From Sphaerosporella brunnea (lineage: Eukaryota; Ascomycota; Pezizomycetes; Pezizales; Pyronemataceae): DNA of 64,000 nucleotides. The DNA is taken from NCBI GenBank assembly GCA_008704415.1, contig VXIS01000040.1, positions 1 through 64,000 on the forward strand, in the 5' to 3' direction. Below the pieces are notes generated by a model. The model was given only the letters and a program-made list of their open reading frames with translations. It was not told where the DNA came from and did no database searches. This document shows, piece by piece, positions 47,401-56,944 of the stretch. Numbering within the stretch: position 1 is the stretch's first letter; each line of letters begins with the position of its first letter. A program made the position numbers and the translations under genes.

Positions 47401-47904
47401 TCAGAATCCGAGGCGCCGAAACCCGCTCCGAAAGACGCCGCCTCAGCGCTCAACTCCCTCCTGGGAAAAAAGACGCCGATCCATCCCAAACTCCTGGCCT
47501 CAAATTCTCCAAACACTGTTCAAGCAGTCTCAAAGCTTAGTTCCCTCGAGAAGTTGGACGGAAAAATGGATTTCGATGTCCGAGAGCCATTGCCACCGTC
47601 TAGTCAGACGGCCAAACAGCAGCAGACGTCTCAGCCAAAGAAGCTCGCCACCGTTGCAGAGACCAGTGAGTCGGAATCCGATTCCGATTCCAGCTCGTCG
47701 TCGGATTCGGACAGTGATAGTGACGATGGCAAGGGGAGGAAGAAGGCGGGGATCCCGGAACATAAAAAGGCCAGCGCCGCTGCTAATAAGAGGAAATCTG
47801 GCGGCGCTATGGGATTTAGGAGTATTTTTTCCCAGGTATGTCAACCACCACAATCTGAGAGGTAAGAGTATTGTACTAATGGCACATCCTAGAAATCTGC
47901 TTGA
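44471..47904 (+). CDS. Net1/Dnt1-like nucleolar protein
   Basis: Exons 44471-44622, 44694-47835 and 47893-47904 encode 1,101 aa. Intron 1 (71 bp) has donor GTTTGT. Intron 2 (57 bp, GTATGT...TACTAATG...CTAG) leaves a last exon of three codons plus TGA; without it the ORF ends at 47865. The N-terminal about 110 residues (M-R-L-Q-V-H-V, then [12 protein letters not shown] and V-S-D-V-F) match the conserved N-terminus of yeast Net1/Cfi1 and fission yeast Dnt1. These tether or inhibit Cdc14-type phosphatase in the nucleolus and act in rDNA silencing and mitotic exit. A 15-bp-unit coiled coil (about 345-450) extends into a long Lys/Glu/Ala-rich helix, followed by Ser/Asp/Glu acidic blocks as in Net1. 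The domain assignment is by recognition. Confidence 0.82.
45671..45965 (+). repeat. 15-bp coding tandem repeat (E-R-I/L-E-Q)
   Basis: About 19-20 units of 15 bp (for example GAGCGCATTGAGCAG) encode E-[RQ]-[IL]-E-[QK]. The five-residue period gives a charged helix. Higher-order blocks are visible, such as the repeated order [14 protein letters not shown], suggesting block duplications. The long antisense frame over this stretch is a shadow of the repeat. Confidence 0.95.
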
Positions 47905-48250
47905 GCTCTGATGGGTGTGTTGGTGTGATCAATACCATAGTAGGTGTTTTGTGCTTTTGATTTTCTCAGGCGCTTTGACGGCGAAGGTGTGTTTTTCTTC
48001 AACAGCATTTTTTTTTTCCTGTGCACGCTGGTGATTTTTGTCTGTCTGGAGGTTCGGAAAAGTTCAATTGCATTACAACATTACAGACAATAAGGTTGTT
48101 GTCATTGCTTGCAACCAGGTCAAATAACGTAGAAATCCAGACATTGGGTGGGCGGGGAAATAAGGCGTTCTGGTAGGATAAACCTAGCCCTAACCTAACC
48201 ATTCGCCTTGACAATTCCGACATTGGAAGGCGGCCGCCTTATGTCTGGAA
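47905..48250. other. Intergenic with a small hairpin
   Basis: 3' region of the Net1/Dnt1-like gene. At 48213-48252 an imperfect inverted repeat (AATTCCGACAT ... ATGTCTGGAATT) encloses a 14-bp perfect palindrome, AAGGCGGCCGCCTT (48227-48240). The word TCCAGACATTGG appears near 48138 with a variant near 48217. Confidence 0.6.
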
Positions 48251-48652
48251 TTATACTGTAGGAACATAAATCGCACTGCAACGGAAAGATTTAATTTGGG
48301 CACAATATAAACCAGACACTGGCCATAAGTCACCAGTCTTGTCCTTTTCCTCTCGATTATTCCTCAGATTCTTCCCCTTCCATCCACCGCGACCAGGCAC
48401 GTCCTCCTCGCTGTCGCTTCCGAAAACTGCCAGCGCCTCCTCCGCGTCGCGCCCGGTGCGCCTGCGTTTTCGGCGGTGGCTCTCGAACTGGTCGGCTTCG
48501 TCTTGCAGATCCTGAGTCGGGAGGAGGATCTCATCTTCTTCGTCGCTCGACCCGCTGTCGGTATCGTAATCTTCGAGGAAATTCTTGCATGGTGCTGCTG
48601 GTTTGGGGGTGAAGGTGAGCTTTACTAGGGGGATTTTTAAGTGTTGGGACAC
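48251..48652 (-). pseudogene. Relic of a TFIP11/Ntr1-like splicing-factor N-terminus
   Basis: An open minus-strand frame of about 133 codons with no ATG; its first codon (GTG) lies inside the inverted repeat of the adjacent MITE. The middle reads D-E-A-D-Q-F-E-S-H-R-R-K-R-R-R-T-G-R-D, then A-V-F-G-S-D-S-E-E-D and G-W-K-G-K-N-L-R. This resembles the acidic N-terminal part of fungal TFIP11/Ntr1 (Spp382) G-patch proteins (R-T-G-R-D-A, G-x-F-G-S-[DE]-S). After N-L-R the similarity stops, and there is no G-patch. It is therefore probably a captured or degraded gene fragment. The match is from memory of the family and moderate. Confidence 0.5.
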
Positions 48653-48888
48653 CTAAAAACCCTAACCCACAGCTCAAAAAAAGCGAAAAATCGCTATTTC
48701 CACTGGCTTTGGTCCAAAAAATTCGTTAGCTGGCTCAAAATTAATGCAAAAGCCCCCTCAAAAATTTTGCCATAGATAAATCCAGAGTCAATTTTTCTTT
48801 ACGATGATGTCGTGTTTTGCGTTGCCGTGTTTTTGGTGGGGCGTGTATGGGTTAGGGTTTCAAGTGTCCCAAGACTTAAAAATTCCCC
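48629..48888. mobile_element. 260-bp MITE-like element, about 41-bp ends with TTAGGG words
   Basis: Bases 48629-48669 and 48848-48888 are inverted copies over about 41 bp with a few mismatches and one indel. The outer ends read GGGGAATTTTTAAGT or a close variant. The inner parts carry CCCTAACCCA/TGGGTTAGGG, resembling telomere repeats. The interior is non-coding. One end overlaps the TFIP11-like relic; the other is 3 bp from the large hairpin. No certain target duplication. Confidence 0.7.
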
Positions 48889-48891
48889 GAG

Positions 48892-49095
48892 TACTATCGC
48901 GTTGCCACCTGTGTCGTTTTTTCACCTATGTCGCGCTGAAAAGTACGCTGGCTGGCTCAGAAATACGCATGGCAACGGGCGGCGTTGCGGGGTGGTGGTT
49001 GCGGCGCCAGAGCTGCCCGCGTATTTCTGAGCCAGCCAGCGTACTTTTCAGCGCGACATAGGTGAAAAAACGACATAGGTGGCAACGCGATAGTA
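48892..49095. mobile_element. Foldback hairpin element, 77-bp arms
   Basis: Bases 48892-48968 and 49019-49095 are reverse complements with a single mismatch (CACCTGTG versus CATAGGTG position), separated by a 50-bp GC-rich spacer. Transcription through it would give a very stable hairpin. It ends 165 bp upstream of the cactin ATG and may lie within that gene's promoter or leader. It carries no ORF of note. Confidence 0.9.
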
Positions 49096-49140
49096 GCTTT
49101 GGCGTTGGTTTAGCATCAGGCTAACTGTAGCGAGCGCAGT

Positions 49141-49170
49141 GTGGCGTGTGGCGTGTGGCGTGTGGCGTCT
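49141..49170. repeat. Short GTGGCGT tandem repeat
   Basis: Four tandem copies of GTGGCGT in the cactin upstream region, directly following the hairpin element. Confidence 0.8.
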
Positions 49171-49260
49171 AACGCCAGGCGCGACAACCTCAACTTCACT
49201 GATCCATCAACCAGCACACCACTACCACAGCTACAGCTACCAACACAAAAATCCGCAGCT

Positions 49261-51002
49261 ATGTCCTCGTACCGTCAACGCGACTACGAATCTCGCCACG
49301 ACTCGAGATCGCGAAAGCGGACGCGCTCCCGCTCACCGCCTCCATGGCGGAAGGACCCACGCAGCAAAGACCACGACGAGGAACAGCGGCGCCACGATCG
49401 TAACATGAAGGAACAGACGCGGCTAAACGCGCTCCAGGAAGCGGAGCAGGCCCGGGAGTGGGTCAGCCAGGAAGACACCTTTGTGTTGAAGCAGGCGAAG
49501 AAGAAGGCGGAGATTCGCGTGAAGGAGGGCAGGGCGAAGCCGATCGATTGGTTGGCGGTCAATCTGAGGGTCATTGACAAAGATCGCAACCCGCTGGATG
49601 ACGAGATTGCGGACGATGAGTTGGATGTGGTCGATCCTGAGAGCATACTGGAGGGATTGGACCAGAGAGAATTAGAGGATTTGCAGAAGGATATTGAAGT
49701 GTACATTGGCTTGGAGACGAATAAGATGAACAATGAGTTCTGGCGAGTGAGTATCTCTTCAGCCCCCGCCCTTTCTTTGCTTGCGCTGATATAGCTCGAT
49801 GTCAGACCATGAAAATCCTCTGCGCAGATCGGCGTTCAAAGCTCTCCAGCACTAACCTCGACGGCAGCCGCGCGGTAGGCTCCGTAGCCGCCGATGTCGA
49901 CAAGCTTCTCGGCAGCAAGACGCTCCCGGAGCTAATAACTCTTGAAGAGCAGATCGTCAAGAAGCTGAACTCCAACGAGCCAATCGACGTGGACTACTGG
50001 AACGAGCTACTACGAAGTCTCAGGATCTGGAAAGCCAAGGCGTCCCTCAAAAAGGTGTATTCCAAAGCGATCAACCAGCGCCTTGCAATCCTGCGGAAGC
50101 AACAACAAGAGGAGGCCGAGACCGTCCGCAAAAAGCTTGAAACAATCCTAGGCCCCAAGGATAGCGATGAGCGGCACCAGACGGAGATCAAATACCGCGA
50201 TGCGCCCAGGATCGAGTACTCACCAGAGATGGATCCTGAGCCTCTGCTCAAGCTGCGATACGAAGATAAAGGCCTAGAAACTATAGACGAGAAAGAGTTC
50301 CTTGCCAACCTCGCCGCCGAGCGGAAGAAGATCCAGAAGATGGGCTATGTCCCCCACAAACCGCGTGCGGCTGATAAGTCCTCCGCTTCGAAATCCCTGT
50401 GGCCTACCTCCCCCAAGGCCGAGTCCAGCACAGCCGTCGCACCCACTTCCCGCTTCGCCGCGGTGTTCAACGACGATTTCTCGCAAGCCACTAAAGCGCT
50501 GTATGAGCGCGAAGTAGCTCGCGGCGTCAGTGACAACGAGGAGATCTTTACGGGTGAGGAAGAGGTCAACACCACTAAGCCCGCTTGGGCCGACAAATAC
50601 CGACCCCGCAAACCGCGGTATTTCAACCGCGTGCAGATGGGCTACGAGTGGAATAAATACAACCAGACCCATTACGACCACGACAATCCTCCGCCGAAGG
50701 TCGTGCAGGGATACAAGTTCAACATCTTCTATCCGGACCTGATCGATAAATCGAAGGCGCCGACTTACAGGATCGAGAGAGAGGGCGGGAGGAAGAGAGG
50801 GCAGAGCTTTGCGCCTGCGGGCGAGGAGGATACGTGCCTAATCAGGTTCATTGCTGGGCCTCCATACGAGGACATTGCGTTCAGGATTGTGGACAAGGAG
50901 TGGGACTACTCGGCCAAGCGCGAGCGCGGGTTCAAGTCTAGCTTTGAGAAGGGGATTTTGCAGCTGCATTTCCAGTTGAAGAAGATTTACTATAGGAAGT
51001 GA
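49261..51002 (+). CDS. Cactin, spliceosome-associated factor
   Basis: Exons 49261-49746 and 49806-51002 (59-bp intron, GTGAGT...GTCAG) encode 560 aa. The Arg/Ser-rich start is followed by the conserved mid domain (E-W-V-S-Q-E-D-T-F-V-L-K-Q-A-K-K-K-A-E-I-R and the L-E-D-L-Q-K-D-I-E-V-Y region). The C-terminal cactin domain is almost canonical: K-P-R-Y-F-N-R-V-Q-M-G-Y-E-W-N-K-Y-N-Q-T, P-P-K-V-V-Q-G-Y-K-F-N-I-F-Y-P-D-L, and L-H-F-Q-L-K-K-I-Y-Y-R. Cactin (Cay1 in fission yeast) associates with late spliceosomes, supporting pre-mRNA splicing and telomere-related gene expression. The ATG was chosen because it begins the R/S-rich leader in frame. Shorter than animal cactin, as usual for fungi. Confidence 0.93.
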
Positions 51003-51559
51003 TACGTGGGGTTGCTTTTATTCTTTTTTTATTTTGCATGCTAGCGTTGCAGATTGTTTTTCATCGAGGTACATATGCTCATTACTGAAAAGAAACTGGT
51101 TGTTTCGGAGGCCGTGCCCGCCGTGCCATCCTCAGACGCTTCTGTATCGCCCGGCTCAGTTGCGCTCTCTCATTGTCTGTAATGTGTGGCCATGTCTCCG
51201 CACGCGAAAGAGCCCGGAATATGTTCTCACATCTGAAAGGTGATGGGTTCTCAGTTCGAGAGATCGAAGATCTCTTGATAGGCCCTGTACTTCAAAGAAT
51301 CGAAGAAATCTGGGGCATTGCTTGGTTGAGTGGTGGGCAACAGATGAAGAGAGGATCAGGCTGGGGCTATTAATATCAAACGAGCGTATTTTCAAAAAAA
51401 AAAATATTGGTGTCATACGATAGCACTCACGCCAAGTTCCAGTCGTCGATCGCCGCTCATGCTCGTGCTCACTCAGCCGTGGGCTTGTGGCGATAAACCA
51501 TCAACAATGAAAACTCTCCTTCTCCAGCATCGTAACCCACACTCAATCCGCCATCGAAC
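51003..51559. other. Intergenic, no gene seen
   Basis: 3' UTR of cactin and promoter of the DUF1992 gene; includes an A-run at about 51396-51406. No convincing ORF. Confidence 0.5.
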
Positions 51560-53038
51560 ATGTCGCTAAACCGTGCACTCAATCCCATCTTCATCGGCGG
51601 GGTCCTCACCCGCAGCATCCGGGGGTGCCGCTACTACTCCACCTCCCCGCCGCCGGAAGTTCCGCGCACCCCCGAAAGCTCCCAAAAAGAAAAGGAAGAA
51701 GGAAAAGAAGAATCTGCGCTCTCCCGCCGCTTCGAAGCGCTAGCCGAAGACTCGGTTCTCTCCTCACCGCACAAAACTCCGGACGCATCCACCGCCGCCG
51801 CAATCAGCGAAGACCTCAAAGCTGCGCTCACCACCCGCATCGCGGCCGCCGACTTCGCGTCGAAACACGCCCAAGCAATCAGTGTTGCCAACCTCCCCTC
51901 TTCCGCCTCGAAACACACACGCGATCTGGCCGCTGCAAGACCATGGGACGGAAACGAGGCGCATTCGGATGCGGTGTTGCGGATGCTAACAGATGTGCAC
52001 AAGCCGCTACGGCAGAAACCGGTGCCACAGACGGTGGTGGACCTTAGGCCGTCTTCTGCGTTCGCTGCGAAACCAGATAGAGCGACTCGTGTTGCTGGTG
52101 CCAGGGATAGGACGCTGGACTATGCGGTTGCTAAAGACCCCAGCTTGAGTGCTGAGGAGCGCGACCAGATGCGGCAGATGTTTCGGGAGCGGTTCCAGGG
52201 CGTTGGTGGGAGACCCGTGGCCTCGGTTTCGGCGCTGATGTCGTTGGCGGATCAACGCATTGAGGATGCGCGTGCCAGAGGACAGTTCGATAACATCCCC
52301 CGCGGAAAACCTAGGGTCGAGGATCATAATGCTTCCTCGCCGTTTTTGGATACGACGGAGTACTTTCTGAACAAGATGATTCGGAAGCAGGAGATATTGC
52401 CGCCGTGGGTTGAGAAGCAGCAGGAGCTGAACCGCGAGGTTGAGCAGTTCCGCCGTCGCCTCAAGAATGAATGGAAACGCTTTGTGGCGCTGACTATCTC
52501 CTCGAAGGGCGGGACCCTCGAGGAACAGTGCGCCAAGGCCGAGGAATTGGCGAAGGGTGAGGCTAGGAAGGCTAGACTCCGGAAGCTGGAGAAGATGATG
52601 GAGCTTGGGGAGGATGTTTCCGCCGAGGAACTCGCTGCCGCTGGGGAGGGACCAAGGGAGGTGTTTAGAGACTCCAAATGGGAAAAGAAGGAACTCAAGT
52701 TCGTCACCTTGGCCATCGAGAACCTGAATCAGCTCTGTAGGAGCTACAACATGATGGCGCCTGAGGTAGCGAGAAAACCGATTTTCACGCTCGAGAGAGA
52801 ACTGGGCCGGTGTTTTACGGAGGTGGCGCCGGAGGTTGCGCAGGAGATCCGTGATAGAGCCGTACAGTCGAGGAGTAGATTGACGATTAATGAGAAGGAG
52901 GAGAAAGGACGGCCGGGATTGGTGGATAAATTTGTGGGGGATCACCATCAGGCGAAGATCTACGATAGCGAAAAACCGAATTATGGGTTCAGGGACTTTT
53001 TAAGGGATTTATTTAGGCGGAAGGAGCAGGCGAGTTAG
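51560..53038 (+). CDS. DUF1992 (DnaJC28-like) mitochondrial protein
   Basis: An intronless 492-aa ORF. The N-terminus (M-S-L-N-R-A-L-N, then R-S-I-R-G-C-R-Y-Y-S-T-S) is a good mitochondrial presequence. Residues about 215-310 match the DnaJ homologue C28 conserved domain (DUF1992, PF09350): L-A-D-Q-R-I-E-D-A-R-A-R-G-Q-F-D-N-I-P-R-G-K-P, then P-F-L-D-T-T-E-Y-F-L-N-K-M-I-R-K-Q and P-P-W-V-E-K-Q-Q-E-L. There is no J domain with an HPD motif, as is usual in fungal members. The biochemical role of this domain is not established. The charged second half is helical. Confidence 0.88.
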   Translation: MSLNRALNPIFIGGVLTRSIRGCRYYSTSPPPEVPRTPESSQKEKEEGKEESALSRRFEALAEDSVLSSPHKTPDASTAAAISEDLKAALTTRIAAADFASKHAQAISVANLPSSASKHTRDLAAARPWDGNEAHSDAVLRMLTDVHKPLRQKPVPQTVVDLRPSSAFAAKPDRATRVAGARDRTLDYAVAKDPSLSAEERDQMRQMFRERFQGVGGRPVASVSALMSLADQRIEDARARGQFDNIPRGKPRVEDHNASSPFLDTTEYFLNKMIRKQEILPPWVEKQQELNREVEQFRRRLKNEWKRFVALTISSKGGTLEEQCAKAEELAKGEARKARLRKLEKMMELGEDVSAEELAAAGEGPREVFRDSKWEKKELKFVTLAIENLNQLCRSYNMMAPEVARKPIFTLERELGRCFTEVAPEVAQEIRDRAVQSRSRLTINEKEEKGRPGLVDKFVGDHHQAKIYDSEKPNYGFRDFLRDLFRRKEQAS

Positions 53039-54303
53039 TGCCTGGGTATTGTATCTGTACATACGCCATCACTCGGCTCCGAGTCCGTCCGCAACCGCTG
53101 TACGCATCCAGCAGTATGCAGAATGCTGGTTTTGGTTCACTACCGACTTCGACCATTGTAAGTTGGTAGTTGAATAAGAAATACAAGGTAAACAGAGTCG
53201 TATTTCGTGTTGACAGGCATGGGGAAACGATGAGCCTCGAGACTTGAGGGGATGATGGTGCTATATATCGAGAAAGCAAGAAAACCCCTTTGTTTCTGTT
53301 CATCAACGGGAATTCGTGTATTCACCAAAGGGTGTTTGGGGGGGGGGGGGAGGGGTTGGCCTACCTGATCAGAGTTGGCCCAGCAGAGGAGCACTGTAGC
53401 CATTGCTTGTTTTTCTTTCAGGATAGTGAGAGCCAGCAGTTCCTATTCTGGGGTGCTTTCAACAGCCCAGGTCGGTTGGCCCGGATGCCCCAGGCTGCCA
53501 AGCAATCTCCTACTAGTGGGTGAGTGATATTGTGTGCTGCGGTATCCGAGTGCTTTGCTGGAAATTTGAAGCGATAGAATCCAGGAACAGATAGAAAAAA
53601 GTTGAAATTTGAAGTTATACCTAACCATTGCCAAGGGTTGGTTGCCGGTGGATAACGTTCACCCCACCCAGTGGAGGTAGATATTGAGCTTAGGCTTTGC
53701 CAAAAGGATCACTGTGGGCTTTTGCCATTCCCAGGCCTTGAAGTTATAGTTCTCTACCCTTGGTATTGACGACATAAGTATGTAGCTACAAAGCTTTTAG
53801 CTCGCGGCGGCTTTTTCGACCCGGGCTCCCGAGGGACTTAAATTGTTGGTGCTTGGAACAGCGGCACCTACCAAGCGGGCGCTTTAGGGTCGGTCAGTTC
53901 ACCCCCCTCCCCCAAAAGCGTGTTTTTGCTTTCACGCCTTGCGTCTGGTGTGGTAACTACCTAGGTCCAGGGTATCGTTAACTCTGATCAATAATGGCAA
54001 AAAAAAAGGTCGTGGATCGTCATTATTGTGAACCCCCTCAAGGCCGCGTAAGTCAGATCCGCAGGTGTTGTTGTCGTCCCTTCGTACGCGTCATGGTACT
54101 TACCAAGCCCCCCCCCCCCCCTCTTTCTTCCGTGGGCATGCGTTTCGACGTGCAATGGACGTATGTGGTCTGTGGCGAGTGAACACATCATTATGTGTTG
54201 CGTGAGCAGGAGCGGTATAAATTCCGCCCCAGTATCCCCCCCCCATCCATCCACCGATCCAACAAAACACTTCACCCGAACAATCCAAGCTCGAACGAAC
54301 CCC
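53039..54303. other. Intergenic, homopolymer tracts
   Basis: Non-coding; includes a 13-base G run (53338-53350) and a 14-base C run (54108-54121). The last part is the promoter of the small secreted protein. Confidence 0.5.
54216..54223 (+). promoter_or_regulatory. TATA box candidate
   Basis: TATAAATT about 85 bp upstream of the ATG of the small secreted protein, preceding a C/A-rich leader. The position suits a strong, regulated promoter. Confidence 0.5.
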
Positions 54304-54606
54304 ATGAAGATCGCAAGCGCTACCATCGTCCTCCTCACTTCCCTCGTGGGCCTGACGGCAGCTTGGGACATCGAAGTTGCCTACAGCGACAATACGAGGC
54401 TGAAGTTCCACGGCCACACAAACTCGCACTGCACCAAATTCAAGAAGACGGATGCCGACATCACGAGCGTCTACTTCAAGGGATCTACGTTTGCTGATAC
54501 TTGGGAGCTATTTGCCGACGATAAGTGCAAGCACCTTGTTGCGAAGGGCAAACATGGCTTGAGTTCAGTGCCGGTGAGGAAGTACGGGAGCTACAAGGTC
54601 TTCTAG
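54304..54606 (+). CDS. Small secreted protein, 100 aa
   Basis: ATG at 54304 gives 100 residues: a clear signal peptide (M-K-I-A-S-A-T-I-V-L-L-T-S-L-V-G-L-T-A-A, cleavage about 20) and a compact mature domain of about 80 residues with only two cysteines (S-H-C and D-K-C), which could form one disulphide. Aromatic and Gly positions (L-K-F-H-G-H, T-W-E-L-F-A-D-D-K-C and Y-G-S-Y-K-V-F) suggest a beta-rich fold, faintly like single-domain beta/gamma-crystallins, but this is weak. A TATA box precedes it. The frame is open upstream (to 54163), but only this start yields a secreted protein. An effector-like or surface role is possible; function unknown. Confidence 0.75.
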   Translation: MKIASATIVLLTSLVGLTAAWDIEVAYSDNTRLKFHGHTNSHCTKFKKTDADITSVYFKGSTFADTWELFADDKCKHLVAKGKHGLSSVPVRKYGSYKVF

Positions 54607-54849
54607 ACGGGAGGGCGAGAAGGACGGAAGAGGATGAGGGCCTGGCAGGTGGGAGGCTGTAATTGTGTGTGAGGACATGTAGGGGGCAGGAGGAGGACCG
54701 GGAGCTGGAGATGGGAGAAGAGCGCGAAGACTGTAGTAATTAATTCAGACTTAAACACCCATATTGGTATCTCTGTCTTCCAAACAAAAAACGAGAGCAA
54801 ATCCCACATAACGCCGCCACGGTCTATCGTGATTTCATCTGATCATGCT

Positions 54850-55508
54850 TCACAGCAACTTCAAATGCCCGCTAATCAGGTCCACTGCGCTTCTTGGCGC
54901 AGGACCCAATCCGAGAACCGTCGCTGATCCCGCCGCGATCTGCGTTCGCCCCGCATCGTGGATCACTCTGGCAACGACACCCAGACTCAACGCTTTCGCT
55001 TGGAGCTCTAGGAGCTCCTCTTCACCACCTTTACACTGCACAGCGATCTTGGTCTGTCCGTATGTTTCCCACCTCTTCACGAGACTCGGAACCGCACGGG
55101 TGGCGGCCTTGTAGCACGCGAGGGTAGCGTGTCCACACTGAGCCGCAATCTTTCCTTTCGTCATGCCGAGGTCTGTGCGGACAACAAAAACCTACTTCCG
55201 GTCAGTAGGGTGATTTTTTGTTATTTTTTGGTGGGGGAAGAGGGCACCATTTTGCAGTCATCAGTCAATTCGGGAAAGGAAGAGAGGTCTCCAGTGTCGT
55301 CATCGGATTCCCACTCTTCAGCACCTTCGGCGGAGGATTTGGCCGTTAACTCGTCGTCGACCACGCCGCCGTTGTCTTTGGTGGGTTCTTTAAGGTCGGC
55401 GACCTCTTCGGCTTTGCGGAGTCCCGTACTCTTGCCGATATAGTATCCGATGCCGGCGGCGATGGCGGTGGTTAGAATGATGGTTAAAGGATGCGACATG
55501 GAGGGCAT
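54850..55508 (-). CDS. PTH2: Peptidyl-tRNA hydrolase 2
   Basis: Exons 55508-55248 and 55191-54850 (56-bp intron, donor GTGCCC, branch CTGACC, acceptor GTAG) encode 200 aa. The N-terminal helix (about 8-24, I-I-L-T-T-A-I-A-A-G-I-G-Y-Y-I-G) is the membrane anchor typical of fungal and animal Pth2. An acidic linker precedes the catalytic domain: C-K-M-V-F-V-V-R-T-D-L-G-M-T-K-G-K-I-A-A, then Q-C-G-H-A-T-L-A-C-Y, and D-A-G-R-T-Q-I-A-A-G-S at the active site. It releases tRNA from peptidyl-tRNA that drops off ribosomes and has links to ubiquitin-proteasome shuttling. The splice restores the conserved M-V-F-V-V-R-T. A second Met at 55499 is an alternative start. Confidence 0.95.
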
Positions 55509-56593
55509 TGCTGTAATTGGTGGTCGCGTTTGTAGGAGGTGGTGAAGCTATGCAAAGTAAGGTTGGGATAAGCTTTTTGGTTTGTGTCAGCCAAGAGTTC
55601 CCAAGATGGCAGGAACAAAAAAACAACGAGATGGGTTGAGATGCTCTATGTGACGACAATCCCTAACCCGCACCAAACATCACCCTTCCAAGTTCCAGTC
55701 AAGTCTAACATGTTGATTACTGGCAACGACTATTTTCCTATTTCCACAACCTCCTAAGTGACAACCGTTGATTTTAACAGAAAAAAAAGCTGACGGAGTA
55801 GAAAGCGAGAGAAACGACCTCAAGGCCGAGTGCTTCCCAGTGATGCATAACAATGAGAAAGTGAAAATGAAAATGCTTGCCTACACTTTTCCAGGCTTTC
55901 AACACTATGCACATACCAGCAGAGGCATTTACACAAAGGACTTACCCATAGTGGAGATAAGGCTTGTGAGTCCAAGAATAGTTCTCAGGGAGAAGTCAGA
56001 GAGGTATTGAAACAGTTCAGCGGCAAGAGAGATGAATTCCCTCAAAACACCATTCGGTGCGAGAACAGCCACCACTGCCCTGTCAGCAAGAAATAGATCT
56101 CATCATACGCTACCGATGCTTGAAAGCTGGGCATGTCGAAGCATGCCCTGACCATCCTGGGCTTTCAACACCACGGAAGACGCGAGTCTGGTGGAAAGAG
56201 AAGGAAGATCGAAGAGGAAAAGAGATATGGGTAGGAAGAGATGGATCCGATTCAGAGGCTTTGAACTCCAGCCCTTCGCATAAAAAGGAGAAGAGAGGAG
56301 TTAAAAATATGAGGATAGTATTGTCCCTTCCCATTACTCACGCAGAGTGTCAAGTCCAAAAAATTCCGATTGGCTGCAGCATCGCAAAAAGCAGCGAAGA
56401 GAAATAAATTCAATATTAAGCCATTAGAATTCTCCTTGACCTCGCACATAACTGCGTAACCGCGGACTGGCTGTTTTGCCGAAGGGTGGTGGTTTATCAA
56501 GAGTGCCTGTGACTCCAGTAGGCGAATTCAACTGTGTAACTCATCATGTCATATAAAGAACCCCAATTCCCCCCAAACGCCATGGTTTTATCT
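55509..56593. other. Intergenic, no gene seen
   Basis: Upstream region of PTH2 and A-rich non-coding DNA. ORFs at 55768-56010 and 56057-56407 lack recognisable motifs. Confidence 0.5.
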
Positions 56594-56944
56594 CTAGCTC
56601 CTCATCTCGACGACCTCCGCCTTCTTTCCTTCCTCCTTCTTTTTGCCCTGTCCCCACACCAACTGTCTCTTGCAATCCATAAACTCATCGATCACGACCT
56701 TCTTCCGTCTCTCCTGGAATCCGATCACAAACTCCTGCAGAACGGAGATAGTCTTCGCTTTCATGTCCCCCGTCAGGAGCTCACCGCTCTTGTGTGTCGT
56801 CCGGAGGTTTTCCAGCTCCTCGTCACTCTCCAAAAAGAATCTCGCCCTCCACATCCCAAGGAGGGATGTTCTGCGCTTTCGTCGCTGCTGCGGGAGCGCC
56901 GCTTTCTTCAAACCGGGGGGTTGAGGTGTACCGGACTCGGCCAT
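56594..56944 (-). pseudogene. Relic of a tryptophanyl-tRNA synthetase C-terminus
   Basis: A minus-strand frame with an ATG at 56944 encodes about 116 aa. From F-F-L-E-S-D-E-E-L-E through S-G-E-L-L-T-G-D-M-K, V-L-Q-E-F-V-I-G-F-Q-E-R-R-K-K and D-E-F-M...L-V-W-G it matches the C-terminal helices of cytosolic (eukaryotic-type) TrpRS. The catalytic Rossmann domain with HIGH/KMSKS-type motifs is absent, and the preceding 35 residues are unrelated and basic. It cannot be an active synthetase. It is best read as a duplicated, truncated fragment; transcription is unknown. Upstream to about 57331 the strand stays partly open in another frame, possibly a second unrecognised fragment. Confidence 0.6.
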
